A stretch of 64,000 nt of DNA from Dallia pectoralis. Lineage: Eukaryota; Chordata; Actinopteri; Esociformes; Umbridae. Every line of letters begins with the position of its first letter. Within the stretch, counting starts at the first letter, position 1. The notes under the pieces were generated by a model, which was given only the letters and a program-made list of their open reading frames with translations, was not told where the DNA came from and did no database searches. The position numbers and the translations under genes were made by a program. Shown one piece after another: positions 1-46,179 of this stretch. The DNA is taken from assembly GCA_029465975.1 (NCBI GenBank), contig CM055757.1, positions 5,917,451-5,981,450 on the forward strand. Direction: 5' to 3'.

Positions 1-32371
<32,371 letters not shown>

Positions 32372-33424
32372 CTGAAGCACAGAGAGAAGAGGGAGAGACA
32401 GATGAAGACAGCGTCTGTACAGATGGAGTCGGAGAAACAGAACGCGAAACACTCGGTGGAATAACAATTGAAGGTAACAATTTTAAACCGAAAACACTTC
32501 TTCACAGAAGTCGCTGTTTGCTTCCGTTAAAGAAGAACCAATTTGAGGTCACCTGACGCCAACCCCCCCAGTCCAGATGTCTATTAATAGGCACTCAGTG
32601 GGTGGGTGGAGCCTCACTCGTCAAACGCAGGTTTGTAATTACCAAAACGGGTGGTCTGTTTCCACTTTATCATCCGCACATTAAATACTGCATTGCCATT
32701 TCAATTGCAACATATGACTTCCGGTTCCAGAACAACCATATATACATATATACACAACGCCTTTTACTTTCTTCACATTATGTTGTATGATGGACTTTTG
32801 TGCTCCATAATGACGAAGCTTTAAAGATTTATTGAGCTTGAAGTCGTTCAATCTAAATTAAATCAGAAATACTCTAAATTGAGCTCATCTACATACTGTG
32901 TCCTTCGATCTTGACTCATTATAAAATCCATCTGTGATAAATGAAACTGAATGGATATGATGAAGAAAGACAAACACCTGTCATTAGGGTACCATATTTT
33001 ACAGCACATTTTAGAGCAAAGCGCACCATAAAGTCCAAATAATCTGTGGGGAAACTCAAAATCCCAGTTCACAAACAGGGTCTATGCAGAGCTTGAGAGC
33101 ATCCATAAGACATAACGAGGGAAAAAAACGAACCACCCAAATAAACACGTGCACATTTGGTAGAGGCATACCCAAGACAACACAGACCAGTGCCAAAGGT
33201 GCTATTAGAAATGAATAAAGGGAATGATTATTCAAACAGTTCTGTACATTTGATATGTCTGTGATTTCCAATATATTATATGGAATAAAAATTAGTTGTC
33301 AGTATGGGGTGGTGCATGTAGATTGAGAACAAATAAAAAGTTTAAAGAGAATTATTATTATTATACACAGAGTTATTTATAGCAGTTAGAGCTTATTTTC
33401 CTGTTTTCATTCGTACTGCGTTGA

Positions 33425-33490
33425 GTTTTTTCAACCCACAACCCTGGGATTGTAAGCAACATGTCCTACCAGATCAGCCACACAGGTCCT
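33425..33490 (-). repeat. tRNA-derived SINE fragment
   Basis: On the minus strand GTGGCTGATCTGGTAGGACA, then GCTTACAATCCCAGGGTTGT, then GGGTTGA resembles the tRNA head (A and B boxes) of fish SINEs. Confidence 0.45.
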
Positions 33491-34424
33491 GGTGACTGGA
33501 ATAAGTCCAAATTCCAGAAGCACTTACGCATCGAAGGCATGGGCTTAAACTTCTGGGTCAAGCAAAGCCATGGACAATAAAGTATTGATTTGAAAATCCC
33601 AAAAATATTTGTTTGATAAACCCAAGAGCAGTGACCCCAAAGAAAACACTGAAACATTAACTTTTGTTAAAAAATAATAATTTTGGGTTACCTAAATTCT
33701 CAAAAAATCGATGACAATTTTCCAATTTCAATGCCTTTCTTTGTGAAAAGATTTTAGGTATTACGTTTAATCAGCGTGATATTACAGTAATATCGCTAAT
33801 CCTCAATTGAGGTAAACATTTTGAAAGAATATTTATTTAAAAAGCACTTTCTCATAGTTATGGCATACGTGAATATGCACGTGAATTACAATTTTTGTTA
33901 TATAATGCAATTCCTAGTTGAATAGGTCAAAGCCACAGTAAAATAGGATGGGGAAAAAATAGATGGCCCATAGAACAGTGGAGGCTTTCTTTCTTTCTTT
34001 GACATAAATCGCTGCGGATGTGGAAGGAACGGGAATGTCATCATAGATATAATTTAGAGAAATCCCCTGATACTGAAATGGTGTTGGTTAGGAGCGATCT
34101 CGCACACCCTCTCTATCCCTTCCCCTCCGTACTAAATAAGTTCTCTCAGAATGGGGGTGTGTTGGTTTAGTAAGAGGGAGAGCTGAAAGTGTCAAATGAA
34201 ATGTTGACATGCATTGTGGGAGGGATATCTCTGGGACACGCTAGAAATAAGACATATCAGAATTCCAAACAGAAGCCTGGCAACGGGTTTATAGACAGTG
34301 ACGGCGCTGACACTCATCTGGTGGGAGGAATAAATTCAAGGAATATACTGCATTCGGCCCCAGTCAAACATCCACTTTTACCCCACCGGAATCAAAGTTA
34401 ATGGACTTCCTGAAAGGTTAAGAG

Positions 34425-34809
34425 TCCTACAGTAGACCACAGTTCCTACAGTAGACCACAGTTCCTACAGTAGACCACAGTTCCTACAGTAGACCACAGT
34501 TCCTACAGTAGACCACAGTTCCTACAGTAGACCACAGTTCCTACAGTAGACCACAGTTCCTACAGTAGACCACAGTTCCTACAGTAGACCACAGTTCCTA
34601 CAGTAGACCACAGTTCCTACAGTAGACCACAGTTCCTACAGTAGACCACAGTTCCTACAGTAGACCACAGTTCCTACAGTAGACCACAGTTCCTACAGTA
34701 GACCACAGTTCCTACAGTAGACCACAGTTCCTACAGTAGACCACAGTTCCTACAGTAGACCACAGTTCCTACAGTAGACCACAGTTCCTACAGTAGACCA
34801 CAGTTCCTA
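34425..34809. repeat. Minisatellite, 19-bp unit, about 20 near-perfect copies
   Basis: TTCCTACAGTAGACCACAG repeats with no differences that I can see across the array, suggesting recent expansion. Confidence 0.98.
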
Positions 34810-35239
34810 GTATAGGAGAAAGGCATTCCAGGAGGTCACGACCCCATTGGAGTACTGCTACTTTATCTATGTACACTGGGCTAAGGTTTCTATCACAAAC
34901 TGGCACGCCTCTGCTCTTAAACATTCCACAGATTCCTCAGGCTCATTGCAGTTCCTTTCAGGATTATGGCATTTTTTTCAGATAATAAACAGTAGAAAAA
35001 TGAATCCTGTAGCTCAATTTATTAAATGGCCATTTTCATTCAGGATCTTATAAGCGAAGGTGTGCACCTTCTTCTGTTTGACACCAACACATTTCCGTTG
35101 TTTCCTGTCCTGGCATCCAGTTAGGACGAGTCAACTCAAAGCTGATGCTACAAAGCCGTTCAAATAAGACACATTAGTTAGAATACATTGAGCCTGAGGC
35201 CAGATGTAAGGCCCATTAAAACTCCCACAACAAGCTACT

Positions 35240-35402
35240 AACGCTAAAAGGCCAGCAAAGAACCAAGCGGTTAGAGAATTGAGCCTGTGATAGAGGACGC
35301 TGAGTCAAAATGCTGAACTCTCAAGGTGACACATTTATCAGTGCGCCATTGAGCAAGACACTTAGCCTTGAATGCTCCTGTAAGTAAAAGTGTCTGCTAA
35401 AT
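35240..35402 (+). repeat. Degenerate tRNA-type SINE
   Basis: It contains CAAGCGGTTAGAGAATTGAG, ATTGAGCAAGACACTTAGCC and AAGTGTCTGCTAAATTAC. These correspond to the head, body and tail of the common fish SINE pattern (gagcaaggcactta...gtctgctaaatgact). Confidence 0.55.
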
Positions 35403-35514
35403 TACTACAGTCCCGAAGGTCTTTTGGAGCTACCCAGGGCTGTGTCACCTGTTGTCCGAATCCCCATTAAGGTTCCCTCAGGCGTTGACAGGCAGTGTTC
35501 TAGAAAATGTGCCG

Positions 35515-35995
35515 CTAGCCTCTGTTGAAACAATAAGACACAGCCAGCCCCTGTTGGGACGATAAGACACAGCTAGCCCCTGTTGGGACGATAAGACACA
35601 GCTAGCCTCTGTTGAAACAATAAGACACAGCTAGCCCCTGTTGGGAGGATAAGACACAGCTAGCCTCTGTTGGGATGAATTAAACACAGCTAGCCCCTGT
35701 TGGGACGATAAGACACAGCTAGCCCCTGTTGGGACGATAAGACACAGCTAGCCCCTGTTGGGATGAATTAAACACAGCTAGCCCCTGTTGGGACAATAAG
35801 ACACAGCGAGCCCCTGTTGGGACAATAAGACACAGCTAGCCCCTGTTGGGACGATAAGACACAGCTAGCCCCTGTTGGGACGAACTAAACACAGCCAGCC
35901 CCTGTTGGGACGATAAGACACAGCTAGCCCCTGTTGGGACGATAAGACACAGCTAGCCCCTGTTGGGACGATAAAACACAGCTAGCCCCTGTTGA
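35515..35995. repeat. Minisatellite, 29-bp unit, about 16 copies
   Basis: The unit is CTAGCCCCTGTTGGGACGAT followed by AAGACACAG. Several units are longer variants with GATGAATTAAACACAG. It starts right after the SINE at 35402. Confidence 0.96.
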
Positions 35996-36227
35996 GAGTA
36001 GCCTTCAGGACCCCATCGCTGCAGAGCCATGCACTGAATATTCATCCTCACATTTCTCACAGGTACTATGGAAGCACACGCAGGGCCAATATAAACCAGT
36101 GGCAGTGAAGGGTGACTAGATGTTTAGTTTCAAATGGCCATTCGGTAGTTGGGTGGCATTAAAGTGTGGTTGATTTCCCATGGTCAGTTGGCTCTGTGAG
36201 AATGCGTGTGTCTGCAGTTTGGTCAGA

Positions 36228-36246
36228 CACACACACACACACACAC
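36228..36246. repeat. Short (CA)n microsatellite
   Basis: CA tract of about nine copies. Other GT/CA tracts lie at 36519-36548, 37309-37330 and 38159-38174. Confidence 0.85.
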
Positions 36247-37742
36247 GGACAGAGGGGGAGGGAGAGATGGAGACAGAAACTAAGACTCAAGACAGACAGA
36301 ACGGAAACAGAGAAAGAGAATGAAAGACAGGGGGGACAGGGCGAAGGAGCGAACTACAACTCAGCAGCTATTGTCAATTCATAACTCAAACACACAGTAG
36401 ATTGTCCCCGTCTCTGCCACCCTGCTCTGTATGAGTCACGGGATCACAATGCCCGCCAATAGCACCACGACAACAGGGCAAAGGGCACGACCGGCTGACA
36501 TGCTCCTTCCTCTATAGGCGTGTGTGTGTGTCCGTGTGTGTGTGTGTGGTAGCACCACGACAACAGGGCAAAGTGCTGACCAACTGACGTGCTCCTTTCT
36601 GTATAGGTGTGGGTATGTGTGAGAGATTCTGCAGTATTCACACCGAGCTCGGATGCTTAGAAACATTGTTTGCGCTTCTCGGTCGTGGCACATTTCTCTT
36701 CCTCCTCCTCCTCCTCTTCAGTCCTCGGTTTTGTGGCCTACACGCTCCAGAGGAGCGGGGGAGAGGAATGTTTGCTCATACACTCTGTAAGGTGTTCCTC
36801 TAGGAACTGAGATGACAATCCGAATGTACATCAGACAGGACATGTCACTTTATTAAGAAGATAAGAGACATCCGAGTGACAATGACCCGAAACACTATTG
36901 AGTAGATAACAAACCAGTACAATACGCAGACCTGACCCACATAGGACCGGTACAGACTATCAGTGTCTGATAACATTTAAATCCGATGAACACGATGTAA
37001 TGGCGACACCCACTTGTCCTTCACAATGAGCTCAGCTTGGAAAAAGAACACACGACAGTCCAGAACAGCCCACCGCACACGCTCCAATTGGCAATGAGAG
37101 ACAGAAGAGAGAGAGAGATAACAATAAGAGACAAAAAGACAGAGATAGAACAGTGGGATGCTGGCATTACATACTTTCGGGGGGAAGGGGAGGGAAGTCT
37201 TCTGCGATGTCCATACTGGGGGCTGTTCCTCTGGGCATAAAGATTCCCTCGACAGCCTGGCGGCGGCGGTGGTGGTGACTGTCCTCTATAACCACACGCA
37301 GCCCTGTAGACACACACACACACACACACAGAGGAATGTCAGAGGAGACTCCCAGTATATACTGCACACATATTTCATTAGCCAACTGCAAAATGTTTCC
37401 CCTGTGTCATCTGGTTCAGACTTTTTTCCGGCTGTGTGAACAAGTTCGGGCCCAACCAGTGTTTAGCACAACCAGCGTTCAGCCCAACCAGTGTTGAACA
37501 CAAGAATACAGGAATGGTTGTCACTAAATGCACTTCCCCACTGTATTCCATTCCATCCACGCACTCTTTACTACACGTCACTCAGCGAGTTACACAGCAG
37601 GGTTGGGGGGGGGGGGGTGGAGCGGAGGGAGAATGTGGTGGTGGATCTCTTGTCTGAACGTAAAACATTAGCAGCACGACTAATTCGAACAAGTTTAACA
37701 TGAATCAGATAACAAAGAAAATGCACTGCAGGGTTTGATCAA

Positions 37743-38085
37743 ATGAAGTGTGTCGGACGTGCCTACTGAGAAGAAAGCAGATCTATCTACAGGAACAGAC
37801 ACAGTGACCATGTGAAGTGTGTCTGGCGTGCCTACTGAGAAGAAAGCAGATCTATCTACAGGAACAGACACAGTGACCATGTGAAGTGTGTCTGGCGTGC
37901 CTACTGAGAAGGAAGCAGATCTATCTACAAGAACAAACACTATGACCATGTGAGGAGAAAGCAGATCTACCTACAGTAACAAACACTGTGACCATGTGAG
38001 AAGGCAGATCTAACTACAAGAACAAACACTATGACCATGTGAGGAGAAAGCAGATCTCCCTACAGGAACAAACACAGTGACCATG
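37743..38085. repeat. Tandem repeat, 69-bp unit decaying into shorter units
   Basis: Units of the type GTGTGTCTGGCGTGCCTACT, GAGAAGAAAGCAGATCTATC and ACAGTGACCATGTGAA occur about three times. They are followed by about three shorter copies lacking the first third. Confidence 0.9.
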
Positions 38086-38398
38086 CATACGTAAACATGG
38101 GCTAGCTGACAGCTTCACATCAGGGGAATGTAACAGGAAAACACAGGAAGGAAACCATTGTGTGTGTGTGTGTGGTGGGAATATACACATTAATGCAGAG
38201 CGATGATTCTGATAATTACCCACAGTAATCATTACCTGTGTGTGTGTGGTGGGAAATCCAGGTCTTTGAGTACATGTGAGGATCAGACGTTCGCACTAAG
38301 ACTTTAATACCAGAATTTTTGGGCCGGTCCTCGATAACAGAAATGCCATCTCCGATTTAGGGGTCAGGTTTAGGGGCACACAAGATTTGGTACAGTGT

Positions 38399-39407
38399 GA
38401 GATGGTTTGTTAATGCTAGGAAACATGGAAGGTCAGGGAGATGGTTTATTAAGGCTAGGAAACATGGAAGGTCAGGGAGATGGTTTATTAATGCTAGGAA
38501 ACATGGAAGAAGGTCAGTGAGATGGTTTATTAAGGCTAGGAAACATGGAAGGTCAGGGAGATGGTTTATTAAGGCTAGGAAACATGGAAGGTCAGGGAGA
38601 TGGTTTATTAATGCTAGGAAACATGGAAGGTCAGTGAGATGGTTTATTAAGGCTAGGAAACATGGAAGGTCAGGGAGATGGTTTATTAAGGCTAGGAAAC
38701 ATGGAAGGTCAGGGAGATGGTTTATTAATGCTAGGAAACATGGAAGGTCAGGGAGATGGTTTATTAAGGCTAGGAAACATGGAAGGTCAGTGAGATGGTT
38801 TATTAAGGCTAGGAAACATGGAAGGTCAGTGAGATGGTTTATTAAGGCTAGGAAACATGGAAGGTCAGGGAGATGGTTTATTAAGGCTAGGAAACATGGA
38901 AGGTCAGGGAGATGGTTTATTAATGCTAGGAAACATGGAAGGTCAGGGAGATGGTTTATTAAGGCTAGGAAACATGGAAGGTCAGGGAGATGGTTTGTTA
39001 ATGCTAGGAAACATGGAAGGTCAGTGAGATGGTTTATTAATGCTAGGAAACATGGAAGGTCAGGGAGATGGTTTATTAATGCTAGGAAACATGGAAGGTC
39101 AGTGAGATGGTTTGTTAATGCTAGGAAACATGGAAGGTCAGTGAGATGGTTTATTAATGCTAGGAAACATGGAAGGTCAGTGAGATGGTTTATTAAGGCT
39201 AGGAAACATGGAAGGTCAGGGAGATGGTTTATTAATGCTAGGAAACATGGAAGGTCAGTGAGATGGTTTGTTAATGCTAGGAAACATGGAAGGTCAGTGA
39301 GATGGTTTATTAAGGCTAGGAAACATGGAAGGTCAGGGAGATGGTTTATTAAGGCTAGGAAACATGGAAGGTCAGTGAGATGGTTTGTTAATGCTAGGAA
39401 ACATGGA
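38399..39407. repeat. Minisatellite, 39-bp unit, about 26 copies
   Basis: The unit is GAGATGGTTTATTAAGGCTA followed by GGAAACATGGAAGGTCAGG, with GTT/ATT, AAG/AAT and GG/TG variants and one 3-bp insertion (GAAGAAGG). The 39-bp period keeps a 346-codon plus-strand frame open (RWFIKARKHGRSG repeat). Confidence 0.97.
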
Positions 39408-42400
39408 TATCTGGTGTGTTCAACAAACCATCAATGATCATTAACATCAGGCTTTATAGTTCAGTCTTCCCTGGCTCTGCTAGTTCACCTGTTGACTGAT
39501 TCAGTGGCAGTTTTCTACCACCTTATATTTAACACAAACTGGCCACTTGATTATTCCCAAAGGAGCCAAAGGCTAAAAACGACCTGGTTAAGCTCAACAT
39601 CTGATACCAGCTGCCCAAATGGGTCTGTCTAAATGAAGCAGCAGTTTTTTCATTGTTGCTAAGACATATTTTCTCCAATTTAGCCAACAAATTATCCAGC
39701 GGTTAATGTGATTCTGCTCACATGCTGTTGGGAGTGTCTGACGTGTCTACATTACACAATGAAACAACTGGAAAAACCTTAATTCCAAACAGCTGGTCAG
39801 TAGTATTTATTTGAATTGGCTTATTTTAGCTGACTTAAAATTATTTTTGAACTTCTGCACGCGGAGTTCTGTTTGGACACGCACATAAGAGAGGTAGAGG
39901 ACATACTGGTTAGCGGTGGGATTTGGGGTCATGGGTCACAGGTCACAGCCGCCAAACTATTTTGCTAGCATGCAAAACTGTTGTGTCATAAGTCATTATT
40001 GAACACAACACAAAAGAATAACTGCGGCAGATCACATGTTTGCTTAATCAGGAAACACGCACACTAGAACAAACACAGGACCTGGGGAACACAAGAGTCT
40101 TCAGTTGTCGGCACGTTTTGCTCGACAGACACACACAAATGACATGAGGAGCTTAAACTTTAACTTTGGTGGGTTATATAGTATCTGACGTCACTCCATA
40201 GAATAAAGGACTCTTGTTGTATTCTAGTGAGTTCCATTTTGTTCAGACATGCTCTCCAATTCGGTGTACAGCAGAATTAGGAGACAAGCTCACAACATAG
40301 TTCAACCTGTGAATAAGATCGCTTCGTTCACCGCTGCCAAAAGGAGAATAAGAAATAAACTGAGGCCTCAATCCCATCTAGAGGACAAGGCCGAACCAGA
40401 CGCCAAACCAGTGGACATCAACAGAACACACAGGACAAATACATTTAAGTGTATTTTTTTTTCTGAGATACATTTCGTTCACACTAAAACACATTGGTCC
40501 GGGAGGCAACATAAACCGAATCAGAGTTAGAAGGTAATTAGGTGACCAAGTGGACAGATCTAGACAAGACGAAATGGTTCGTGAAGGACGGGAAACACCC
40601 TTATCGGGGCCAATTAAAAGATGAATCATGGCCGTCCTATCCTAATATCGGAGGAGCCGTGTTAGAAAAGCAACAGGAGGGATGAGGAAACGGAGAGCGG
40701 TCGGTCAGGTATGTTCACACCAGGAGCGTTCTAAAGAATACAAAGAGTTATCACCAATGGCCTAAATAGTTTATGTGATTCATGAGTCATGAGTCATTTA
40801 AATGCAACCACTTAAACAGACACTCAGGTTCTGGTTAACATGAGTCCGGACAAACAGCCAGTTGAACTGACAGTCCGGCAAATTCTTCATTTTACACCTA
40901 TAATTACTCTCACCGGGTCTTTTAGTTCCTGGATGGAAAAAGGCACCACTTACAAATAACATCCTGCCTGTGGAATCTTTTTCCGTGATCTTTGGGACCC
41001 CCCCCCACCCCCGTTTTGACATCTTGCGGTCTGTCAGCACCTCTGGGCTCAGTCTGAGGCCATCTCCACACTGCTGTTATATATGGCTAGCTGGCCAGCA
41101 GGAAGCCAACTGAAGCCGTCTGAAGATGCCAGAGGGTGAAACAGACGAGAGCCGCCCGATGACAGACTTGGCCGAGCGTGTCATCACAAGTCGGCGGCCC
41201 GTAAACCTCTGCAGTAAGCCGAGCGCGGATAGGAAAACAAAACAGTGATACGGGTCCGTGAGTTAACGCCGCCGATTTGTTCCCGCTGGTTTGACCGAGT
41301 GCTCGTAGCAATCGTTACTAAAGCGGCGATAATGAAACAAGCCAAGACCGTAATGAAAAGCCTCAGGGGTGACCAGGGAGTTGTGCGCTACAACGCCGTC
41401 AAATTCCAAGTGAATAGGAGATAAGGCCGCAGCCAGGCCGTAACCAGGGGGATGTTGAGACGACACGGGCAGCATCTGGTCGACCTCACATCGGTCACGG
41501 TTGGAGGGAGGGGGGGGCTTCAACATGTACCGAGACTTAACACCTCGGGAGCACTAGATGGTAAGTGTCATGGTATATGACAGAGACAGACTGCTCAAGA
41601 ACCAAGAGCAAAAACCACCACCGTAGACCTGTATCTCCAGCCACAGACACGTAGAGTTAGAGCTGTGTCTCTAGGGGACGACAGTGTTGTTGACAGCATG
41701 TTGTGATCGGTCACATATCGTTACTCTAATCAGGCATCCATACACAACAGTGAACGGATAGACAGAGACATTTGTGCCGGAGTGGACCGTGTCAAGCTCC
41801 ATAGTCGCCGTTCCTCTCGTTTCTGGATTTCTCTCTGTTCTGCGAGAAGAAGAGGAGGAGGAAAAGAACAGGGAAGAGGGGGAGCTCTGGAACATCCCAT
41901 TAAAGTGCGTCCGTCTCCAAGGAATGATGCTTAAATAATACTCAATAGTTCGCAAAATTAGCAGTAAACAGAGTTCCGACACACTGTTGATAGTTGACTC
42001 GTCAGCAGAAATAACTAATAACTAAGCGTATCAGATTGCACAACGTGGAAAATAAGATCCAACAGATTGTAATTACACACGAACCGAGTTAGCGGAATCC
42101 AAATTTCACAGCGTAGCAAAACAGAAAACTCATAGCAGCTTTCGAAGGCTTCTGGCCGGCCTGTAATGTCATCTGGCCTATAGAAACAGGAACCCATACA
42201 GCCAGAGGACCGGCGTGGCGTTTTACATCAGCAGCTGTAATTAAATGGAGATCGGGTCCTCTGCACGCCCCTGCCCTAGGGTTAGAGACTTTATTGGGGT
42301 AGGTCGCTGGTGTGGACCAAGATCCTTTGCACACGTGGAGGGGCACGTCACTACTGGGTGTCTACAATGAGAATATGATCTCAGAGATCCACAAAGTGAA

Positions 42401-43349
42401 CCGAGACCAACTAAGATACGACTGTAATACACCACAGCACTGAAGAGCGACCACTTGACAAATTACTGTGCAGGTAAGATCTTGTCTTACCGCTCGAAGC
42501 CGAACTGAAGGTTGTGGCTCAACTTTTGAATAAGTGCTTATTTGACTGAATATTCAAATATAGCAATTTCTGTGAAATAAATATTTTACGCAAAGTATAA
42601 TCTGAGCGTCTCCAACTCCCCTAACCCTTCTTCCAATCCAGGTGTCCGACCAGAAAAGTTGTAGGGAAAATGACAGGGTAGCACTGGACTTCTCATTCAC
42701 AGCCACAGTCCTCGCAGTCCACACAGACTTGGGTCTCAAAAGAACATCGTCTCAGTGTGTACCGGTCGTGACTGGCAGTATGGGAGACACTGATTTTACC
42801 TTTCATTGCTCACTGAAACACATTGACAATAGCCTTTTAGTGAAGGTACATCTAGCTAGCTCAAAATGATATTCCAGTGTTTTCCAAAACCATACGAACA
42901 TTACATTACAAAATGTAAATCGACATTTTTTTCTCCCCAATTAATGGATTTGCTGAGCCAAGTCAAAGAGTCCCAACCAGGTTTATGGGGGGATGTTCCC
43001 ATGTTGCCGTCTACAGCCCCAGCCTAGGGCTCACCTGAATGCTCACCTGAAGAACATCTGACTGGAGTGAGACAGCGGAGAAGAGCAAGTGTCCTTCACA
43101 CTCTCCAAACACCAGAATAATTGTGTTGTTTTGTTCAAAGAGTCATCACTGTGCTAAAAGAATCTGTGCTCACAGCAGCCAAGCGACCCAAATATTTGCT
43201 AAGCAAATTACCAGTAGGGTGTGCAAATCTCGCAGGTTCCCAACTCTCTCAGCAGTCCAGATGCAAAGTGAACTAGACAATCATGGAGACAGACAATACC
43301 AGGAGATCAAAGCACCGGCCATATCTAAAGCATCTTTTAGCAGCCTGAC

Positions 43350-44140
43350 CCGAGGCCCATGGATTCCTGAAATTCTGTTTGATGACAGGGGCCAGAACAG
43401 AACTAGAATAACGTAGCCGTGCAGCGTGACAAAATTAACCTTCTGATAATTATCACATTGTATCGTACAAAGTTCCAGCTGAATGGAGTCAAGCACTTGT
43501 CTTACTGAGGTATTTCCTATACTGTTAGTGGAGCCGGGCCTCGGGTAATTGTCTGGTTGTAAGGAAATTGGTCCGAATCGAGCATCGTCCACAGGGTACG
43601 GCGTTGCAGAATTGAGTGATAGCTTTCCTTTTATCCTCTACAAATCTCACACTTTATCACCACCAAAGAACCCCCAGACCATAACCTTGCACTGTGCTTG
43701 TGAAATGGCGTCAGGCACTCCACCAGCATCTTTCATGGGGTCTCAAACACCTCATACTTAGATTAATTTAGCCATAACACCCTTATCCAATTCCCATCTT
43801 AATCTTTTCCTTTTATTGGCCAGTCTGAGATATGGCTTTTTTAAAACTCTGCCTAGAAGGCCAGGATCCCAGATTTGCCGCCTCTCCGTTGACGTTGAGA
43901 ACAGTGTTTTGCGGCTAGTATTTAATAAAGCTGCCAGCTGAAGACCTGTGCGGCATCTGTTCCTCAAACTAGACACTAATGCATTTGTCCTCTTGCTCAG
44001 ATGTGCACCGGGGCCTCCCACTCCTCTTTCTATTCTGGTTAGAGACAGTTTGCACTGTTCTGTGAAGGGAGGAGTACAAATCGTTGTACCAGATCTTCAG
44101 TTCCCTGGCAATTTCTCACATGGAACAGAACAAGCGTAGG
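43350..44140 (-). mobile_element. Decayed Tc1-type transposon
   Basis: On the minus strand, WDPGLLGRVLKKPYLRLANK followed by RKRLRW matches the paired-like to catalytic linker of Tc1 transposases. Further on, SKYEVFE and GPISLQPDNYPRP resemble the SKFEVFG and QQDNDPKH regions. Stop codons and frameshifts break the frame (for example after AKLI near 43760). The ends were not found. Confidence 0.75.
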
Positions 44141-45284
44141 CTGAGTAGATTTTGAAGAAAGTTCTTTGTTACAGGCCTTTTCGAGCCTGTAATCAAATGA
44201 ACAATCGCTGATGCTCCAGCTACTCTACAGAAGGCCAGTCCTATGGTCTCGATAGTCCTTCCAGCTACAATAGTCATTCATTCAATAGTAATTCACAAAT
44301 AAGTTCTAAGGTGAACTTCTGATTGATTTTATGTTATTTAAATTGGCCGTGCACATAAAAAGAAAACCACAGTTAAAATTCTACTTTACTACACCCCCCC
44401 CCCCAAAAACAAGTTGACAAATCTAATATCTGTATTTAATCTGAAGCCAAGGGCACTGGACAGTAAATCTGCAGTAATGACGCAACCAGATAATTCACAA
44501 TAACGACTATTGCATTAGATATAAGTTAATAGATTCGTTTATGAATCAGAGTAACTGGTAAAGCAGTAGACGAATCATGAACCAGTGTGGACATACAGTA
44601 GACCTATATAGAGATGGTACGCAACGCATGATATGCAGGACATCCTGACACACCTGCGCCCTTGGAAAAGAACAGAGAGGCACCACACATTTTATGCATT
44701 ATGTTTGTACAGAACATCTTGCAATGCATCACAAGGTTGTCATGGGTGTAATAACATGCCATGCCAACAGCTGACATGTGTGCTGGAGATCAAGAGGTGT
44801 GAGTGTCATCAGAAATAGTTTACAATGTCTAAAAAAAAATAACCCAACAGGACACATGATGAGACTTGATATTTTGAGGCAGAAAAACTGATCTCGAACT
44901 CGCCAGTAGCCACGTTATAAGAGCCCAGCAGAGCAAACAACTACTCAGTTTCTGTGCACCGCAAAAAGTTTTGGACATCTAATTTAGATGCATTGCACCG
45001 ATTCGATACATATGGTCTAAACACATATTAAACATATTGAGCTGGTTATCACTGTATTAAAAAGCATAACATTTACATCATACATTCAAATCGGTCATAT
45101 CTCCCTAAAATATAACTCACCATGTTTGGAATCCTAATGTATTTAGTTATTGCTCCTAGTTCCACGTAAACATATGAGAAAGCCTCTGTCAGAAACTTAT
45201 CAACAATTACTCCTAAAAGTAACTTCTCCCTTTTTCCATTTTCGTCCGTTGAAACGTTCAAGCTTTTCCCAGTGCAATCCGACT

Positions 45285-45425
45285 CCAAGACGGTGCCCCC
45301 CTCTCATTGGCGGAGATTTCGGGTGCGGATCATTAATTGGCCCAAGAGGTCGTCAATCCCAATCCAGGGTCCGCCTCCTGGCAACCAATTCGCGTTCCAT
45401 TGTGCACCACGTGATCAATGAGGCG
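45285..45425. promoter_or_regulatory. CCAAT-rich block, candidate promoter
   Basis: Within about 140 bp there are several CCAAT/ATTGG motifs on both strands and CACGTGAT, in a GC-richer island than its surroundings. On the minus strand a strong donor (AACATG|GTGAGT) follows at about 45119. It could be an upstream ARHGEF10 promoter and non-coding exon, but nothing proves it. Confidence 0.25.
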
Positions 45426-45829
45426 GCTCCAGTGAAACAGCTGTGAATCAATTATCATCATCATCGTTAGAGAAGCAAATATATTTTCTTGTGCCTTTCA
45501 AACAACCCACTCCCACAAGTTGAGTATTATATATATATGAGTAAGGTGTGTATGGTTTCAGGAGCTTAGGCACTTTTTGGTTATCATGGTTGTGTTTTGT
45601 TTCACATGTAGAAATAAAAGTGCAAATTTCAGTGAGATGGCTATGCACAGAAAGGTGAATCTGAACTTCACTGGTCAACACCAGGGTTTCCCCAACCCCT
45701 TTCAGTTACTGTAGAAACATCAGCGTTTTGCTCTCTGCTCAGAGTAACCCAGAGGTACCCTCTCATGTTAATTGTATTTGTAAACATTTGGTGTCAAGAG
45801 TGCTCTTAAGAAACTACTGGTCCAATTTG

Positions 45830-45970
45830 ACCCATCAGGGAGTTTTTCCTAGCTGCCGTGTATCAACTCTATTGATGTGTGCTCTGTCTGATTCAGGCTG
45901 GGTGTTTAAAAAAGCACTTTGTGACAACTTTGTTGTGAAAAGGGCTTTATTAAATACATTAGATTGATTT
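45830..45970 (+). repeat. Fish retroposon-like repeat, 3' part
   Basis: CAGGGAGTTTTTCCTAGCTG, GCACTTTGTGACAACTTTGT and GGGCTTTATTAAATACATTA match the familiar fish dispersed repeat ending 'aaaagggctttataaatacatttgattga'. Confidence 0.65.
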
Positions 45971-46179
45971 CTTTGAGGGGAGGAGAGAAATCATTGATAA
46001 ACATTGAAAAATACCTTTAGCATTATTTTGTCGACACTACATTTGGATAGTAAAGATGACAATCGGTAGATGCGCTACATTCCATCATTGAAATGCTTGC
46101 TAATGTGGGTTCTCATCCAGACCCACTTTTCAACATCATACTTCATCTTCAAGTTCAATTAAACTCTGGATGAGTGTAA

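Noticed and set aside
34425..35995. CRISPR-like regularity of direct repeats
   Set aside because: The units are contiguous, with no unique spacers, and the context is a vertebrate genome. These are minisatellites.
38180..38275. Possible ARHGEF10 start exon (ATG with compatible phase, CAG|GTAATG donor)
   Set aside because: The supposed coding part is made of a CA microsatellite; the phase match is probably coincidence.
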